A stretch of 64,000 nt of DNA from Acidovorax sp. KKS102 (GTDB lineage Bacteria; Pseudomonadota; Gammaproteobacteria; Burkholderiales; Burkholderiaceae_C): contig NC_018708.1 of NCBI RefSeq assembly GCF_000302535.1, positions 4,340,001-4,404,000 on the forward strand. The letters are read 5' to 3'. Of the stretch, positions 1 through 8,742 are shown piece after piece. Position 1 is the first letter of the stretch. Each line of letters opens with the position of its first letter. A program made the translations under genes and the position numbers. Below the pieces are notes generated by a model. That model did not search any database and was not told the origin of the DNA. It was given only the letters and a program-made list of their open reading frames with translations.

Positions 1-1136
1 AAACCTACACGCTGGACGAAGGCCGCGCCAACCCAGCCGTGTCGCTGTACGTGACCATCGACGAAGCCACGCTGGAGTTCAAAGGCTCCGAGACCAAGCT
101 GGAGCGCGTGCACGTGGCCGCCAACCTGCGCCACGACCAGCTCGACAGCGTGGTGACGGAAGAATGGCTCACCAACCCGGCGTTTGAGCACCGAAACGAC
201 CCCAAGCGCTTGTCCGAATTGCGCCCGCAGCTATCATTTTTGCACCGCCTCGCCAAGGACCTCAAGGCCCGCCGCGAAGTCGTGCGCGGCAAGCCTGAGA
301 ACTTCAACCGGCCGGACTACAACTTCCGCCTGGTCGGCAACAACGGCGCCGAGCCCACCGGCGACGAGCAGGTGCAGATCAGCGTGCGCCAGCGCGGCGC
401 ACCGCTCGATTTGATCGTGGCCGAGGCCATGATCGTGGCCAACAGCACCTGGGGTAGCTGGATGGCCGAGCTGGGCGTGCCCGGCATCTACCGCAGCCAG
501 GCCAGCATGGCGCCGGGCGTGAAGGTGCGCATGGGCACCAAGGCGCTGCCGCATGCGGGCATCGGCGTGAAGGCGTATTCGTGGGCCACATCCCCCCTGC
601 GCCGCTACACCGACCTGGTCAACCAGTGGCAGATCATTGCCTGCGCGCGCCACGGCAAGACGGCCGCGCTGGCCGCGCCCTTCAAGCCCAAGGACGCCGA
701 CCTGTTCTCCATCATCAGCAGCTTTGACGCGGCCTACAGCGCCTACAACGGCTACCAGGCGGGCATGGAACGCTTCTGGACGCTGAAATATGTGGAGCAG
801 AACGGCATCACCGAGCTGAACGCTACTGTCTTCAAGGAAGGCCCGGGCGGTAGCTTTTTGGTGCGGGCTGACGACATTCCGCTGGTCTTCCCCGTGCTGG
901 GCGCGCAGAACCTGCCGCGCGGCGCGCGCCTCAAGGTCAAGCTGGGCGAGGTGGACGAGATCACGCTCGACATCCACGGCACCGTGATCGAGCGCCTGGA
1001 CGACCCCGCAGACACCAGCGACGATGGCCCCGTGGACGATGCCGAGGACGACGACACCGTGGCCGGCCCGATTGCGATTGCGGTGGATGTGAACGAGGCC
1101 CCTGCCGATGCCGCTGCGGCAGCACCGGCCGCTTGA
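1..1136 (+). CDS. RNB-family exoribonuclease (RNase II/R-like), 5'-truncated
   Basis: The reading frame is open from base 3, so the gene begins before the window; 377 residues of the C-terminal part are visible. The segment near visible residue 191, YSWATSPLRRYTDLVNQ, is the conserved end of the RNB catalytic domain of RNase II/RNase R 3'-5' exoribonucleases. The usual His after the DL pair is replaced here (NQW). An OB-fold-like stretch follows at about residues 260-320, then an Asp-rich, Ala-rich tail that is probably disordered. The catalytic Asp cluster would lie upstream, outside the window. A 44-bp dispersed repeat is embedded in frame at 204-247. Family assignment is firm; which RNB subfamily is not. 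Confidence 0.85.
   Translation, partial: TYTLDEGRANPAVSLYVTIDEATLEFKGSETKLERVHVAANLRHDQLDSVVTEEWLTNPAFEHRNDPKRLSELRPQLSFLHRLAKDLKARREVVRGKPENFNRPDYNFRLVGNNGAEPTGDEQVQISVRQRGAPLDLIVAEAMIVANSTWGSWMAELGVPGIYRSQASMAPGVKVRMGTKALPHAGIGVKAYSWATSPLRRYTDLVNQWQIIACARHGKTAALAAPFKPKDADLFSIISSFDAAYSAYNGYQAGMERFWTLKYVEQNGITELNATVFKEGPGGSFLVRADDIPLVFPVLGAQNLPRGARLKVKLGEVDEITLDIHGTVIERLDDPADTSDDGPVDDAEDDDTVAGPIAIAVDVNEAPADAAAAAPAA
204..247 (+). repeat. 44-bp dispersed repeat, copy 1, inside the RNB gene
   Basis: It aligns without gaps to the intergenic copies at 8106, 15071, 24762 and 34689. AGCGCT, a GT three or four bases on, TGCGCC and CAGCTATC are all kept. It is translated in frame as part of the ribonuclease (around LSELRPQLSF). 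Confidence 0.6.
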
Positions 1137-1168
1137 AGCCCCCGGACAGCCCCTGATAATTGCCGGCG

Positions 1169-2041
1169 ATGAAACTCCCTGCCTTCCTCCGCACCTTCAG
1201 CACGCTGCAGCTGGCACTGGGCGTCTCCATCGCCGTGCATGCCGCGCTCATCTCGGTGCGCTTCATCGACCCCGAGGGCTTCAACCGCGTGTTCCAGGAC
1301 ACACCACTCGAAGTCATTCTGGTCAACGCCAAGTCCAACGAGCGCCCGGACAAGGCCCAGGCGATTGCCCAGGCCAACCTGGCGGGCGGTGGCGAAGCAG
1401 AGAAGGGCCGGGCCACCAGCCCCCTGCCGTACACCGCGCTGACCACGGTGGGTGACGACTACGAAGAAGCCCAGCGCAAGATGGACGCGATGCAGGAGCA
1501 GCAGGCCCAGCTGCTGGCCCAGCTGCGCAAGCAACTGGCCACCATGCCCGTGCCCGATCCGCGCCAGGCCAGCCAGAGCGCCGAACAGGCCAGCGAGCAG
1601 GAAAAGCGCCGCCAGCTCGTCAAGCTGCTGGCCGAGATCGAAAAGCGCATCAACGCCCAAAATTCGCGCCCCAAGAAGCGCTACATCAGCCCGGCGACGC
1701 AGGAAAAAGTCTATGCGGCCTACTACGACACCCTGCGCCACAAGGTGGAAGACAAGGGCACGGAAAACTTCCCGGAACAGGGCGGCAAGAAACTGTATGG
1801 TGAGCTAACCATGATCCTCACCGTCAACCACGACGGCCGTGTACTGGGCACCGAGATCGTGCAGGGCTCTGGCAACGCCACACTGGACCGCCGTGCAGAG
1901 GCCATTGCCCGCGCCGCAGGCCCGTTTGACGCCTTCAACCGCGAAATGCGCCGCGAATACGACCAAATCGCCATGGTGGCGCGCTTCAAGTTCACCCGTG
2001 ACCAGACACTGGAAACCATGGTGAAAGAAAACGCCCGCTAG
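1169..2041 (+). CDS. TonB-like energy-transducer protein (TonB C-terminal domain)
   Basis: 290 residues from the ATG at 1169; a TTG nine bases upstream is less likely. There is one N-terminal membrane anchor at about residues 15-33. A long Gln/Glu/Lys-rich region (about 95-165) is probably helical and spans the periplasm. The C-terminal domain (about 200-285) has the TonB_C pattern: YYDTLRHKVED, GELTMILTVNHDGRV and RRAEAIARAAGPF. Such proteins pass proton-motive energy from an ExbB/ExbD or TolQ/TolR type complex to an outer-membrane partner. No exbB/exbD lies beside it, so the partner is unknown. It sits 33 bp after the ribonuclease gene and 120 bp before aroE and may be co-transcribed. Confidence 0.8.
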   Translation: MKLPAFLRTFSTLQLALGVSIAVHAALISVRFIDPEGFNRVFQDTPLEVILVNAKSNERPDKAQAIAQANLAGGGEAEKGRATSPLPYTALTTVGDDYEEAQRKMDAMQEQQAQLLAQLRKQLATMPVPDPRQASQSAEQASEQEKRRQLVKLLAEIEKRINAQNSRPKKRYISPATQEKVYAAYYDTLRHKVEDKGTENFPEQGGKKLYGELTMILTVNHDGRVLGTEIVQGSGNATLDRRAEAIARAAGPFDAFNREMRREYDQIAMVARFKFTRDQTLETMVKENAR

Positions 2042-2161
2042 GCGCCAGCCGCGCTTCGGAATCCGTCGAGCACCCTCCCAGACTTTGTTGTTGTCACGGC
2101 GGCGTGCGATGGGTATGTCCCTCCCGCACCTCCCTCAGTCTCGTTTTTGCCGTCATCCATC

Positions 2162-3007
2162 ATGAGCCACCCTGCCGACCTGTACTGCGTGATGGGCAAC
2201 CCCGTGGCCCACAGTCGCTCGCCCGCCATCCACGCCCGTTTTGCCGAGCTGACCGGCGACCACATTGCCTATGAACGCCGCTTGGTGCCCATGGACGGTT
2301 TTGCCCAGGGCGTGCGCGCGTTTGCCGCTGAGGGCGGGCGCGGCTGCAACGTCACCGTGCCCTTCAAGACCGAAGCGCCGGGCCTGGCCACCGAATGCAG
2401 CGAGCGCGTGCAACTGGCGGGTGCGGCGAACACCTTCACCTTCCGCGCCGACGGCAGCATCTACGCTGACAACACCGACGGCCTGGGCCTGGTGGCCGAC
2501 ATCACGCGCAACGCGGGCGTGTCGCTGGCCGGGCGCGATGTGCTGCTGGTGGGCGCCGGGGGCGCCGCCGCAGGCGTGTTGGGCCCGCTGTTGCTGGCGG
2601 GGGCCCGCCACATCACCGTGGCCAACCGCACCCTGGCCAAGGCGCAGGCGCTGGTGCAGTCGCACAGTGCCCTGGCCGCGCTACAAAAAGCAGAGCTATC
2701 AGCACAAGATCCACTAGCGCTATCGGCCCATTTCGATGTAATCATCAACGCCACGGCCAGCAGCCTTTCTGGCGGCGGCATCCCGGTGCCCGCCAGCGTG
2801 CTGCGCCCCGGCGCCCTGGCCTACGACATGATGTACGGCCCTGCAGCGCAGGGCTTCCTCGACTGGGCCCGGCAGCACGGCGCGGTGCCCCGCGACGGCC
2901 TGGGCATGCTGGTGGAGCAAGCCGCCGAGGCTTTCTTGCTGTGGCGCGGCGTACGCCCGCCGTCGGCCCAGGTGCTGCGCGAGATGCAGCAGTCTGCCAC
3001 CGCCTGA
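2162..3007 (+). CDS. aroE: shikimate dehydrogenase (NADP+)
   Basis: 281 residues. It reduces 3-dehydroshikimate to shikimate in the aromatic amino acid pathway in the cytoplasm. The substrate-binding motif GNPVAHSRSP is at residues 11-20, the catalytic Lys is in NVTVPFKTEA (about 66), the Asp is in ADNTDGLG (about 106), and the Rossmann motif GAGGAAAG is at about 131. The length is normal for AroE. I chose the ATG at 2162 over the TTG at 2147 because the family starts just before this motif. A 44-bp dispersed repeat is built into the coding sequence at 2679-2722, between conserved blocks. The next gene, mtgA, starts 17 bp downstream. Confidence 0.95.
   Translation: MSHPADLYCVMGNPVAHSRSPAIHARFAELTGDHIAYERRLVPMDGFAQGVRAFAAEGGRGCNVTVPFKTEAPGLATECSERVQLAGAANTFTFRADGSIYADNTDGLGLVADITRNAGVSLAGRDVLLVGAGGAAAGVLGPLLLAGARHITVANRTLAKAQALVQSHSALAALQKAELSAQDPLALSAHFDVIINATASSLSGGGIPVPASVLRPGALAYDMMYGPAAQGFLDWARQHGAVPRDGLGMLVEQAAEAFLLWRGVRPPSAQVLREMQQSATA
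2679..2722 (-). repeat. 44-bp dispersed repeat, copy 2, inside aroE
   Basis: Read on the minus strand it starts TAGCGCTAGTGGATCTTG and ends in a TAGC-containing AT-rich tail. It matches the 44-bp length and landmarks of the intergenic copies without a gap. It encodes about 14 residues around ALQKAELSAQDPLAL and keeps the aroE frame. Confidence 0.65.
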
Positions 3008-3024
3008 GCCCCGGGGACGCCACG

Positions 3025-3759
3025 ATGAAAGCCGTGCTGCGCTGGCTGGGACTGCTGGTGATTGCCTTCGTGGCGCTGCAGCTGTTCTTTGTGCTGCGCA
3101 TCGCCGCCATGGCGGCCATCAACCCCGAGTCCACCACCTTTCAGCGCTCCGAAGCCTGGACGCTGCTGGCCAGCAAAGGCCATGTGCCCTGGCGCCAGCA
3201 ATGGGTGCGGTATGCGGACATCTCCGACCACCTCAAGCGCGCGGTGATCGCATCGGAGGATGATGGTTTTGTGAACCACGACGGCGTGGACTGGAACGCC
3301 ATCGAAAAAGCCTGGGAGCGCAACGCCAAGGCCGAAGCCCAGGCCAGCAAGGCGCAGGCCCGCGCCCCCGAGCGCCCGGTGCGTGCCCCCAAGATCCGGG
3401 GCGGCTCCACCATCACCCAGCAGCTGGCCAAGAACCTGCTGCTGTCGGGCGAACGCACGCTGCTGCGCAAGGGGCAGGAGTTCGTGCTCACGCTGGCGCT
3501 GGAGCAGTTGCTCTCCAAGCAGCGCATCCTGGAGATCTACCTCAACAACGTGGAATGGGGCGAGGGCGTGTTCGGCGCCGAGGCCGCTGCGCAGCACTAC
3601 TTCCGCAAAAGCGCCAGCCGCCTGAACACCGCCGAGGCCGCACGCCTGGCCGTGATGCTGCCTGCGCCCAAGCGCTTTGAGAAAACGCCCGGATCGGCCT
3701 ACCTGGCCGGGCGCACGCGCACGATCCTGGGGCGCATGGGCGGCGCGGAGTTGCCCTGA
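3025..3759 (+). CDS. mtgA: monofunctional biosynthetic peptidoglycan transglycosylase
   Basis: 244 residues, the usual size for MtgA. It polymerises lipid II into glycan strands at the outer face of the inner membrane. One N-terminal membrane anchor lies at about residues 8-30. The GT51 motifs follow: the catalytic Glu in VIASEDDGFVNHDG (about 76), GGSTITQQLAKNL (about 128) and the EIYLNNVEWGEGVFG block (about 170). A Lys/Ala-rich insert at about 95-118 separates the first two motifs, where MtgA proteins vary. The ATG at 3025 follows aroE by 17 bp, which suggests one transcript. Confidence 0.93.
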   Translation: MKAVLRWLGLLVIAFVALQLFFVLRIAAMAAINPESTTFQRSEAWTLLASKGHVPWRQQWVRYADISDHLKRAVIASEDDGFVNHDGVDWNAIEKAWERNAKAEAQASKAQARAPERPVRAPKIRGGSTITQQLAKNLLLSGERTLLRKGQEFVLTLALEQLLSKQRILEIYLNNVEWGEGVFGAEAAAQHYFRKSASRLNTAEAARLAVMLPAPKRFEKTPGSAYLAGRTRTILGRMGGAELP

Positions 3760-3786
3760 ACGTCACCCACCGCTAAACAGCGCGCC

Positions 3787-5235
3787 TTATCGCCCCTGCG
3801 GCGCATCGCGCCGCTGCAGCCACAGCGCAGACGTCCCCTCCGGCCGCAGTGTCACTTGAAACCGGGGCGCTCCCACGGCGCCCCCCTCCGGCAGCCGCAC
3901 CGTGTAGCGCTGCAGCAGCATCGCCGCCAGCAGCGTCATCTCCAGCATCGCAAAGTGCTGGCCAATGCACACGCGCGGCCCCAGGCCAAACGGAATCCAC
4001 GCGCCCCGGGGGATGGGTGGCGCGCCGTCCAGAAATCGCTCGGGCACAAAACGGTCCGGCTCGGCAAACCAGCGCGCATCGCGGTGCAACACCCAGGGGG
4101 TGATGCGCAGCATGGCGCCCTGGGGCACCGGCACGCCGCCCAGCGTGATGGGCGCGGTGGTGCGGCGGCTCATCAGCGCGGCGATCGGGGGGTACAGGCG
4201 CAGCGCCTCTTTGAGCGTGGCACCCAGCCAGGGCAGTTGGGCCAGATGCTCGGGGCCGGGGGTGCCGCCCTGCAACACGGCATCGACCTCGGCCTGGGCG
4301 CGCTGCGCAGCCTCTGGGTGCTGGGCCATGAGCAGGGTCCACCACAGCAGCGTGGTGGCGCTGGTTTCGTGCCCGGCCTGGAAGCTGACGATGCACTGGT
4401 CAAACACCTCTTGCGCCGACAAGGCCTCGCCGGTTTGCTCGTCGCGCAGCGCCAGCAGCATGTGCAGCAGGTCTGAGCGCTCCGGGGCACCGGGTGCGGC
4501 CACCTCGGCCTGGCGGGCGTGGATGTGGCGCCAGACCAGCCCCTTCAGCGACCGGATGGCGCGCCGCTTGGCAGCCTTGCCCGGCAGGGGCAGCCAGTCG
4601 GGCAGCGTGAAGGGCATGAACATTTCGTGGAAGGCGGCTTCTGACAGCGTCTGCGTGGCCCAGGCGGCTTCGCGCGCATCGGCCTGCGCCGAGGTGCTGA
4701 ACAGCGTGCGCAGGATCACGTCCATGGCCACGTCCGTCCACAGCGCATCCACCGCCACCTGGGCACCGGGCTGGCCTGGCGGCACGGCCGTGTCGAGTGC
4801 GCTGCGGGCGGCATCGGTCATCAGCTGCGCGTAGCCTGCCACCCGCTTGGGCGTGAAGGCGGGCATCAGCATGCGGCGCTGGCGCTGCCAGGTGTCGCCT
4901 TCGGTCACCAGCACGCTCTGGCCAAACACTTCCTCGAACACCTCCATGCCACGCTCCCAGCGGATGAGCTGGTCGGCATGGGTGACCAATGCCTCGCGCA
5001 CCAGGTCAGGGTGCATCAGGTCCCACGCATCTTCGTACCCTAAGCGCATGCGGGTGAGGTCGCCATGCTCGCGCTGCAGTTGGGTGACAAAGCCCAGGTA
5101 GTCGGCCCGCATGGCGCGCAGCAGCGGCAGGCCCCACCAGCGGCTGCGCGGGCCGCGCGGACTTGCAGGCGTGGTGGGAGGAGTGGGAGAAGCAACAGAA
5201 GAAACAGACGACGTGGTGACTGTGGGCGAGTTCAT
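3787..5235 (-). CDS. cytochrome P450
   Basis: 482 residues from the ATG at 5235; an ATG at 5244 is possible. This is a soluble haem monooxygenase. The I-helix oxygen-binding motif AGHETS is at about residue 285, the ExxR motif EALRLYPP at about 341, and the haem loop FGLGPRVCIGQHF at about 416-428 with the ligand Cys near 420. The N-terminal 35 residues are Ser/Thr/Pro-rich and probably disordered, with no membrane anchor. No ferredoxin or reductase gene is adjacent, so its electron donor is elsewhere. It is divergent from an AraC-type regulator 76 bp away, a likely controller. The substrate cannot be told from the sequence. Confidence 0.93.
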   Translation of the reverse strand: MNSPTVTTSSVSSVASPTPPTTPASPRGPRSRWWGLPLLRAMRADYLGFVTQLQREHGDLTRMRLGYEDAWDLMHPDLVREALVTHADQLIRWERGMEVFEEVFGQSVLVTEGDTWQRQRRMLMPAFTPKRVAGYAQLMTDAARSALDTAVPPGQPGAQVAVDALWTDVAMDVILRTLFSTSAQADAREAAWATQTLSEAAFHEMFMPFTLPDWLPLPGKAAKRRAIRSLKGLVWRHIHARQAEVAAPGAPERSDLLHMLLALRDEQTGEALSAQEVFDQCIVSFQAGHETSATTLLWWTLLMAQHPEAAQRAQAEVDAVLQGGTPGPEHLAQLPWLGATLKEALRLYPPIAALMSRRTTAPITLGGVPVPQGAMLRITPWVLHRDARWFAEPDRFVPERFLDGAPPIPRGAWIPFGLGPRVCIGQHFAMLEMTLLAAMLLQRYTVRLPEGGAVGAPRFQVTLRPEGTSALWLQRRDAPQGR

Positions 5236-5311
5236 GCCCCACATGCTGCAGCGCAGCGACGACTTGGTATTGAACGATTGCGACAGCCCCCGTCGCCTAC
5301 ACTCGCGCCCC

Positions 5312-6223
5312 ATGGCAAGCTTGGCCCCCCTCTCCCCACGGCACCCTGCCGGGCTGATCCCCTCGGGCGAGCTGTGGCTGCCGCGCGCCAGCCTCACGGC
5401 CTGCGTGCGCGCCGCCATGGCGCGCAGCACGGTGGGCCACACACTCAGTGACGCGCAACGCATCAACCGCTTTCCGGCGTCCCCCTTGTGCAGCTTGAGC
5501 TGGTGGTTTGAAGGTCGCAGCGAGGCCCTGGTGGCCGAGCGCCCCGACTCCATGCCCACAGAGCACAGCCCGCGCGAGGCCTACCCCGGCCGCTGGGTGC
5601 TGGCCGGCCCGCAGACCCGCCCCACCTCCAGCTACTGCGCAGGCCCCACACACGCCATGATGGTGATGTTCATGCCCGACGCGCTGCACCAGCTCACCGG
5701 CGTGGACCCTGGGGCCCTGACCGATCGCATGGTGGACGCGCAATCGCTGTTGCCGCCCGACTGGCTGGCGCTGTGCGAAGCGGTGCAGAACCTGCCCGAC
5801 AACGCGGCCCGCCTGCAGCACCTGGAAGATTTTCTGGAGCCCCGCTGGCAGGCCTGCCGCCCCGCACAATCCTTGCCCACACAGCGCTACGGCGACTGGG
5901 CTGCACACCTCGCACAGCGCGCTGCCCTGTCCGCCCCCGGCCGCAGCCTGCGCCAGTTGGAGCGGCGCATCAAGCGCTGGGCCGGGCTGCCCCTGCGCGA
6001 GCTGCGCGGCTTTGGCAAGGCCGAGCAGGCGTTCTTCGACACCATCGCGGCCGAGGCTGCGCAGGGCTCGGTCAAATGGGCCGATGTGGCAGTGGGCGCC
6101 GGGTTCTCGGACCAGTCGCACCTGTGCCGCGTCACGCGCCGCATCACCGGCTACGCACCGCAGGCGCTGTATGACGGCATCTATGGGGGCGAAGCTTTCT
6201 GGGTCTATCGCATCTGGGTGTAG
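5312..6223 (+). CDS. AraC-family transcriptional regulator
   Basis: 303 residues from the ATG at 5312. The C-terminal AraC-type double helix-turn-helix is clear: RSLRQLERRIKRWAGLPLR, then VKWADVAVGAGFSDQSHLC and RRITGYAPQALY. The N-terminal 170 residues resemble the cupin-like sensing region of AraC proteins of the DUF6597 kind (LSWWFEG, PRPTSSYCAGP-like stretches). I am less sure of that part. It is transcribed away from the P450 gene from a shared 76-bp gap and probably regulates it. The ligand is unknown. Confidence 0.85.
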   Translation: MASLAPLSPRHPAGLIPSGELWLPRASLTACVRAAMARSTVGHTLSDAQRINRFPASPLCSLSWWFEGRSEALVAERPDSMPTEHSPREAYPGRWVLAGPQTRPTSSYCAGPTHAMMVMFMPDALHQLTGVDPGALTDRMVDAQSLLPPDWLALCEAVQNLPDNAARLQHLEDFLEPRWQACRPAQSLPTQRYGDWAAHLAQRAALSAPGRSLRQLERRIKRWAGLPLRELRGFGKAEQAFFDTIAAEAAQGSVKWADVAVGAGFSDQSHLCRVTRRITGYAPQALYDGIYGGEAFWVYRIWV

Positions 6224-6277
6224 CGCTGCCCAGGTCCTTGCCTGGCATGCTGGCCCGGCGCCCGTATCATCCCCGCC

Positions 6278-7039
6278 ATGCTTGCCAAGTTGATGAGTTT
6301 CCTTCTGCTGGGGATCGTGCGGTTTCTCACCGGCTCCCAGGCCCGCTGGTATGGCTGTCCGCCCAAGGCCGAGCAGCGTATCTACTTTGCCAACCACCAG
6401 AGCCATGCCGACATGGTGCTGATCTGGGCGGCGCTGCCCGAGGAACTGCGCAGCATCACACGGCCCATCGCCGCCAAGGACTACTGGACCAAGACGCCGT
6501 TCCGGCAGTGGATCACCACCGCCGTGTTCAACGCCGTATATGTGGACCGCCAGGCCACGCCCGCGCGGCCCGCAGCGCCCGTGGCCGCCGATCCCACCGT
6601 GACACAGGCCGCCGCAGCCGATGCCGACACGGCAGCTGCCGGGGGCCCAGACCCCTCGCCCGAAGCGCCCCCCCGCGCACCCACGCCCGAAGAACTGCGC
6701 GCCGCACTGCCCGAATCCGACCCGCTGGCCCCGCTGGTGCGCGCACTGGAGAGCGGCGACTCCATCGTGATCTTCCCAGAAGGCACACGCGGCCATGGCG
6801 ACGAGCCCCAGGCCTTCAAATCGGGCCTGTTCAAGCTGGCGCAGATGTTTCCGCAGGTGGTGCTGGTGCCCGCCTGGATCAACAACGTGCAGCGCGTGAT
6901 GCCCAAGGGCGAAGTGGTGCCAGTGCCCATCCTGTGTTCGGTGACCTTTGGCGCGCCCATTCAGCTCGAAGCGGGTGAAGAACGCCGCCCGTTCCTCGAT
7001 CGCGCGCGCCGCGCCGTCATTGCACTGCGGGAAGTCTGA
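6278..7039 (+). CDS. PlsC-like 1-acyl-glycerol-phosphate acyltransferase
   Basis: 253 residues. PlsC-type membrane acyltransferases add an acyl chain to lysophosphatidic acid or related lipids. The HX4D catalytic motif is in NHQSHAD (about residues 39-45) and the substrate motif FPEGTRG is at about 165. There is a hydrophobic N-terminus at about 3-18. An unusual Pro/Ala-rich insert of roughly 60 residues (about 88-148) separates the two motifs. The next gene is a CdsA-like cytidylyltransferase 60 bp downstream, so the pair probably feeds one phospholipid route. The true acceptor is unknown. Confidence 0.85.
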   Translation: MLAKLMSFLLLGIVRFLTGSQARWYGCPPKAEQRIYFANHQSHADMVLIWAALPEELRSITRPIAAKDYWTKTPFRQWITTAVFNAVYVDRQATPARPAAPVAADPTVTQAAAADADTAAAGGPDPSPEAPPRAPTPEELRAALPESDPLAPLVRALESGDSIVIFPEGTRGHGDEPQAFKSGLFKLAQMFPQVVLVPAWINNVQRVMPKGEVVPVPILCSVTFGAPIQLEAGEERRPFLDRARRAVIALREV

Positions 7040-7099
7040 CCATGACCCGTGCGAAGCCCCTGAACTTGCCGAACGCTGCGCCCCGGAGCGCGCGCTGAC

Positions 7100-8092
7100 A
7101 TGAACCAATTCCTGCGCAACCTCACCGCCACCCAGCAGATCGGGGCCTTGTTCCTGGTCGTGTTCGGCATCCTGTCCATCGTCACGCTGTGGGCCTTTGT
7201 GCGCAATCTGCGCGAGCACCCGAGCGACGACCCCGAAGCCGAAGCCCAGGCCCTGGAAGCCAAGCGCTTCTGGGGGCTGCTCAAGACCTCGTGGGTCATG
7301 GCCATCGTGTTCTGGGTGGGCTGGGTACTGGGCGAGACAGTGGCCACCGTGCTGTTCGCCATCGTCGGCTTTTTTGCGCTGCGCGAGTTCATCACCCTGT
7401 CGCCCACACGCCGGGGCGACCACCGCAGCCTGGTGCTGGCGTTCTTCGTGGTGCTGCCCCTGCAGTTCTGGCTGGTGGGCAGCAAGCACTTCGACCTGTT
7501 CACCGTGTTCATCCCCGTGTATGTGTTCCTGGCGCTGCCGGTGGTGAGCGCACTGGCCAATGACCCCCAGCGATTTCTGGAGCGCAATGCCAAGCTGCAG
7601 TGGGGCATCATGGTCTGCGTGTACGGCATGAGCCACGTGCCGGCGCTGCTGCTGCTGGACTTTCCGGGCTACCGCGACAAGGGCGCGTTTCTGGTGTTCT
7701 TCCTGGTGTTTGTGGTGCAAACGTGCATGCTGGTGCAGCACCTGCTGGGGCGGCGCTTTCCGCACAAGCCGGTGGCACCGCAGGTGAGTCAGAGCTTTCA
7801 GTGGACGAGCTGGCTGGCCGGCGTGGCCGCCGGCGGCCTCGCGGGCGGGCTGCTCACTTTCATCACCCCCTTCAAACCTGGCCAGGCGCTGGGCATGGCG
7901 TTGCTGGCCTGCGTGGCGGGCAGCCTGGGGCACCTGGTGATGAAGGCGTTGAAGCGCGACCGGGGCATCACCAGCTGGGGCATGCAGGGCATGTCCGTCA
8001 CCGGTGCCGGGGGCCTGCTCGATCGGGTGGACGCGCTGTGTTTTGCAGCGCCCGTGTTCTTCCATTCGGCACGCTGGTACTTCGGTTTGTAG
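7100..8092 (+). CDS. CdsA-like phosphatidate cytidylyltransferase
   Basis: 330 residues, strongly hydrophobic, with about eight predicted membrane segments. CdsA makes CDP-diacylglycerol from phosphatidate and CTP. The family signature is recognisable near the C-terminus: GSLGHLVMKALKRDRGITSW followed by GAGGLLDRVDALCFAAPVFF (about residues 274-320), including the metal-binding DRVD. It follows the PlsC-like gene and precedes ruvC. These PlsC-like/CdsA-like pairs may act beside a housekeeping cdsA elsewhere in the genome. That is inference. Confidence 0.88.
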   Translation: MNQFLRNLTATQQIGALFLVVFGILSIVTLWAFVRNLREHPSDDPEAEAQALEAKRFWGLLKTSWVMAIVFWVGWVLGETVATVLFAIVGFFALREFITLSPTRRGDHRSLVLAFFVVLPLQFWLVGSKHFDLFTVFIPVYVFLALPVVSALANDPQRFLERNAKLQWGIMVCVYGMSHVPALLLLDFPGYRDKGAFLVFFLVFVVQTCMLVQHLLGRRFPHKPVAPQVSQSFQWTSWLAGVAAGGLAGGLLTFITPFKPGQALGMALLACVAGSLGHLVMKALKRDRGITSWGMQGMSVTGAGGLLDRVDALCFAAPVFFHSARWYFGL

Positions 8093-8105
8093 AAGAATCG
8101 ACTGG

Positions 8106-8149
8106 TAGCGCTAGTCCCCATTGCCCAAATAGCTATAAAAACGAGAGCA
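8106..8149 (+). repeat. 44-bp dispersed repeat, copy 3, directly before ruvC
   Basis: It begins TAGCGCTAGTCCCC and ends one base before the ruvC start codon, so its last bases (GAGAGCA) occupy the ribosome-binding region of ruvC. It aligns base for base with the copies at 15071 and 24762. Confidence 0.75.
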
Positions 8150-8150
8150 A

Positions 8151-8699
8151 ATGCGCATCCTTGGTATTGACCCCGGCCTGCAGACCACCGGCTTCGGCGT
8201 GGTGGACATGGACGGCCACCACCTCAGCTACGTGGCCAGCGGCACTATCCGCACCACCACGCTGGCGCTGGGCGACCTGCCCGGGCGCCTGAAGATCCTG
8301 TTCGACGGCATCACCGAAGTCGCAGCCCGCTACCAGCCCGATGTGGCCTCGGTCGAGATCGTGTTCGTCAATGTCAACCCCCAGTCCACGCTGCTGCTGG
8401 GGCAGGCACGCGGCGCCGCCATCACCGCCCTGGTGGCCAGCAACCTGCCCGTGGCCGAATACACCGCACTGCAGATGAAAAAAGCTGTGGTCGGCCACGG
8501 CCGCGCCGCCAAAAGCCAGGTGCAGGAAATGGTGCGGCGCCTGCTGCAGCTGCCAGGGCTGCCGGGCACGGACGCCGCCGACGGCCTGGGCATGGCCATC
8601 ACCCACGCCCATGCCGGGTCCGCCATGGGCCGCCTGGGCGAAGCCGCCACGCTGAACCGGCGGCAGCATGCGATGTACAAGGATGGGCGGAGTTATTGA
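8151..8699 (+). CDS. ruvC: crossover junction endodeoxyribonuclease RuvC
   Basis: 182 residues, the usual RuvC length. It resolves Holliday junctions with RuvAB. The first catalytic Asp is in [15 protein letters not shown] (residue 7). The Glu lies in [20 protein letters not shown] (about 66-68). The C-terminal acidic pair is in [14 protein letters not shown] (about 139-142), preceded by [16 protein letters not shown]. The ribosome-binding region falls inside a 44-bp repeat. ruvA and ruvB are not in the window. Confidence 0.95.
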   Translation: MRILGIDPGLQTTGFGVVDMDGHHLSYVASGTIRTTTLALGDLPGRLKILFDGITEVAARYQPDVASVEIVFVNVNPQSTLLLGQARGAAITALVASNLPVAEYTALQMKKAVVGHGRAAKSQVQEMVRRLLQLPGLPGTDAADGLGMAITHAHAGSAMGRLGEAATLNRRQHAMYKDGRSY

Positions 8700-8742
8700 G
8701 CGACCGCCTGCATCCCCCCACAAAAACCACCTCAGCCCGGCC

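Noticed and set aside
5297..8065. A 922-codon open frame on the minus strand
   Set aside because: It runs antisense to the AraC, PlsC-like and CdsA-like genes, is His/Gln/Ala-rich and resembles no protein. Long antisense frames are expected in high-GC coding DNA.
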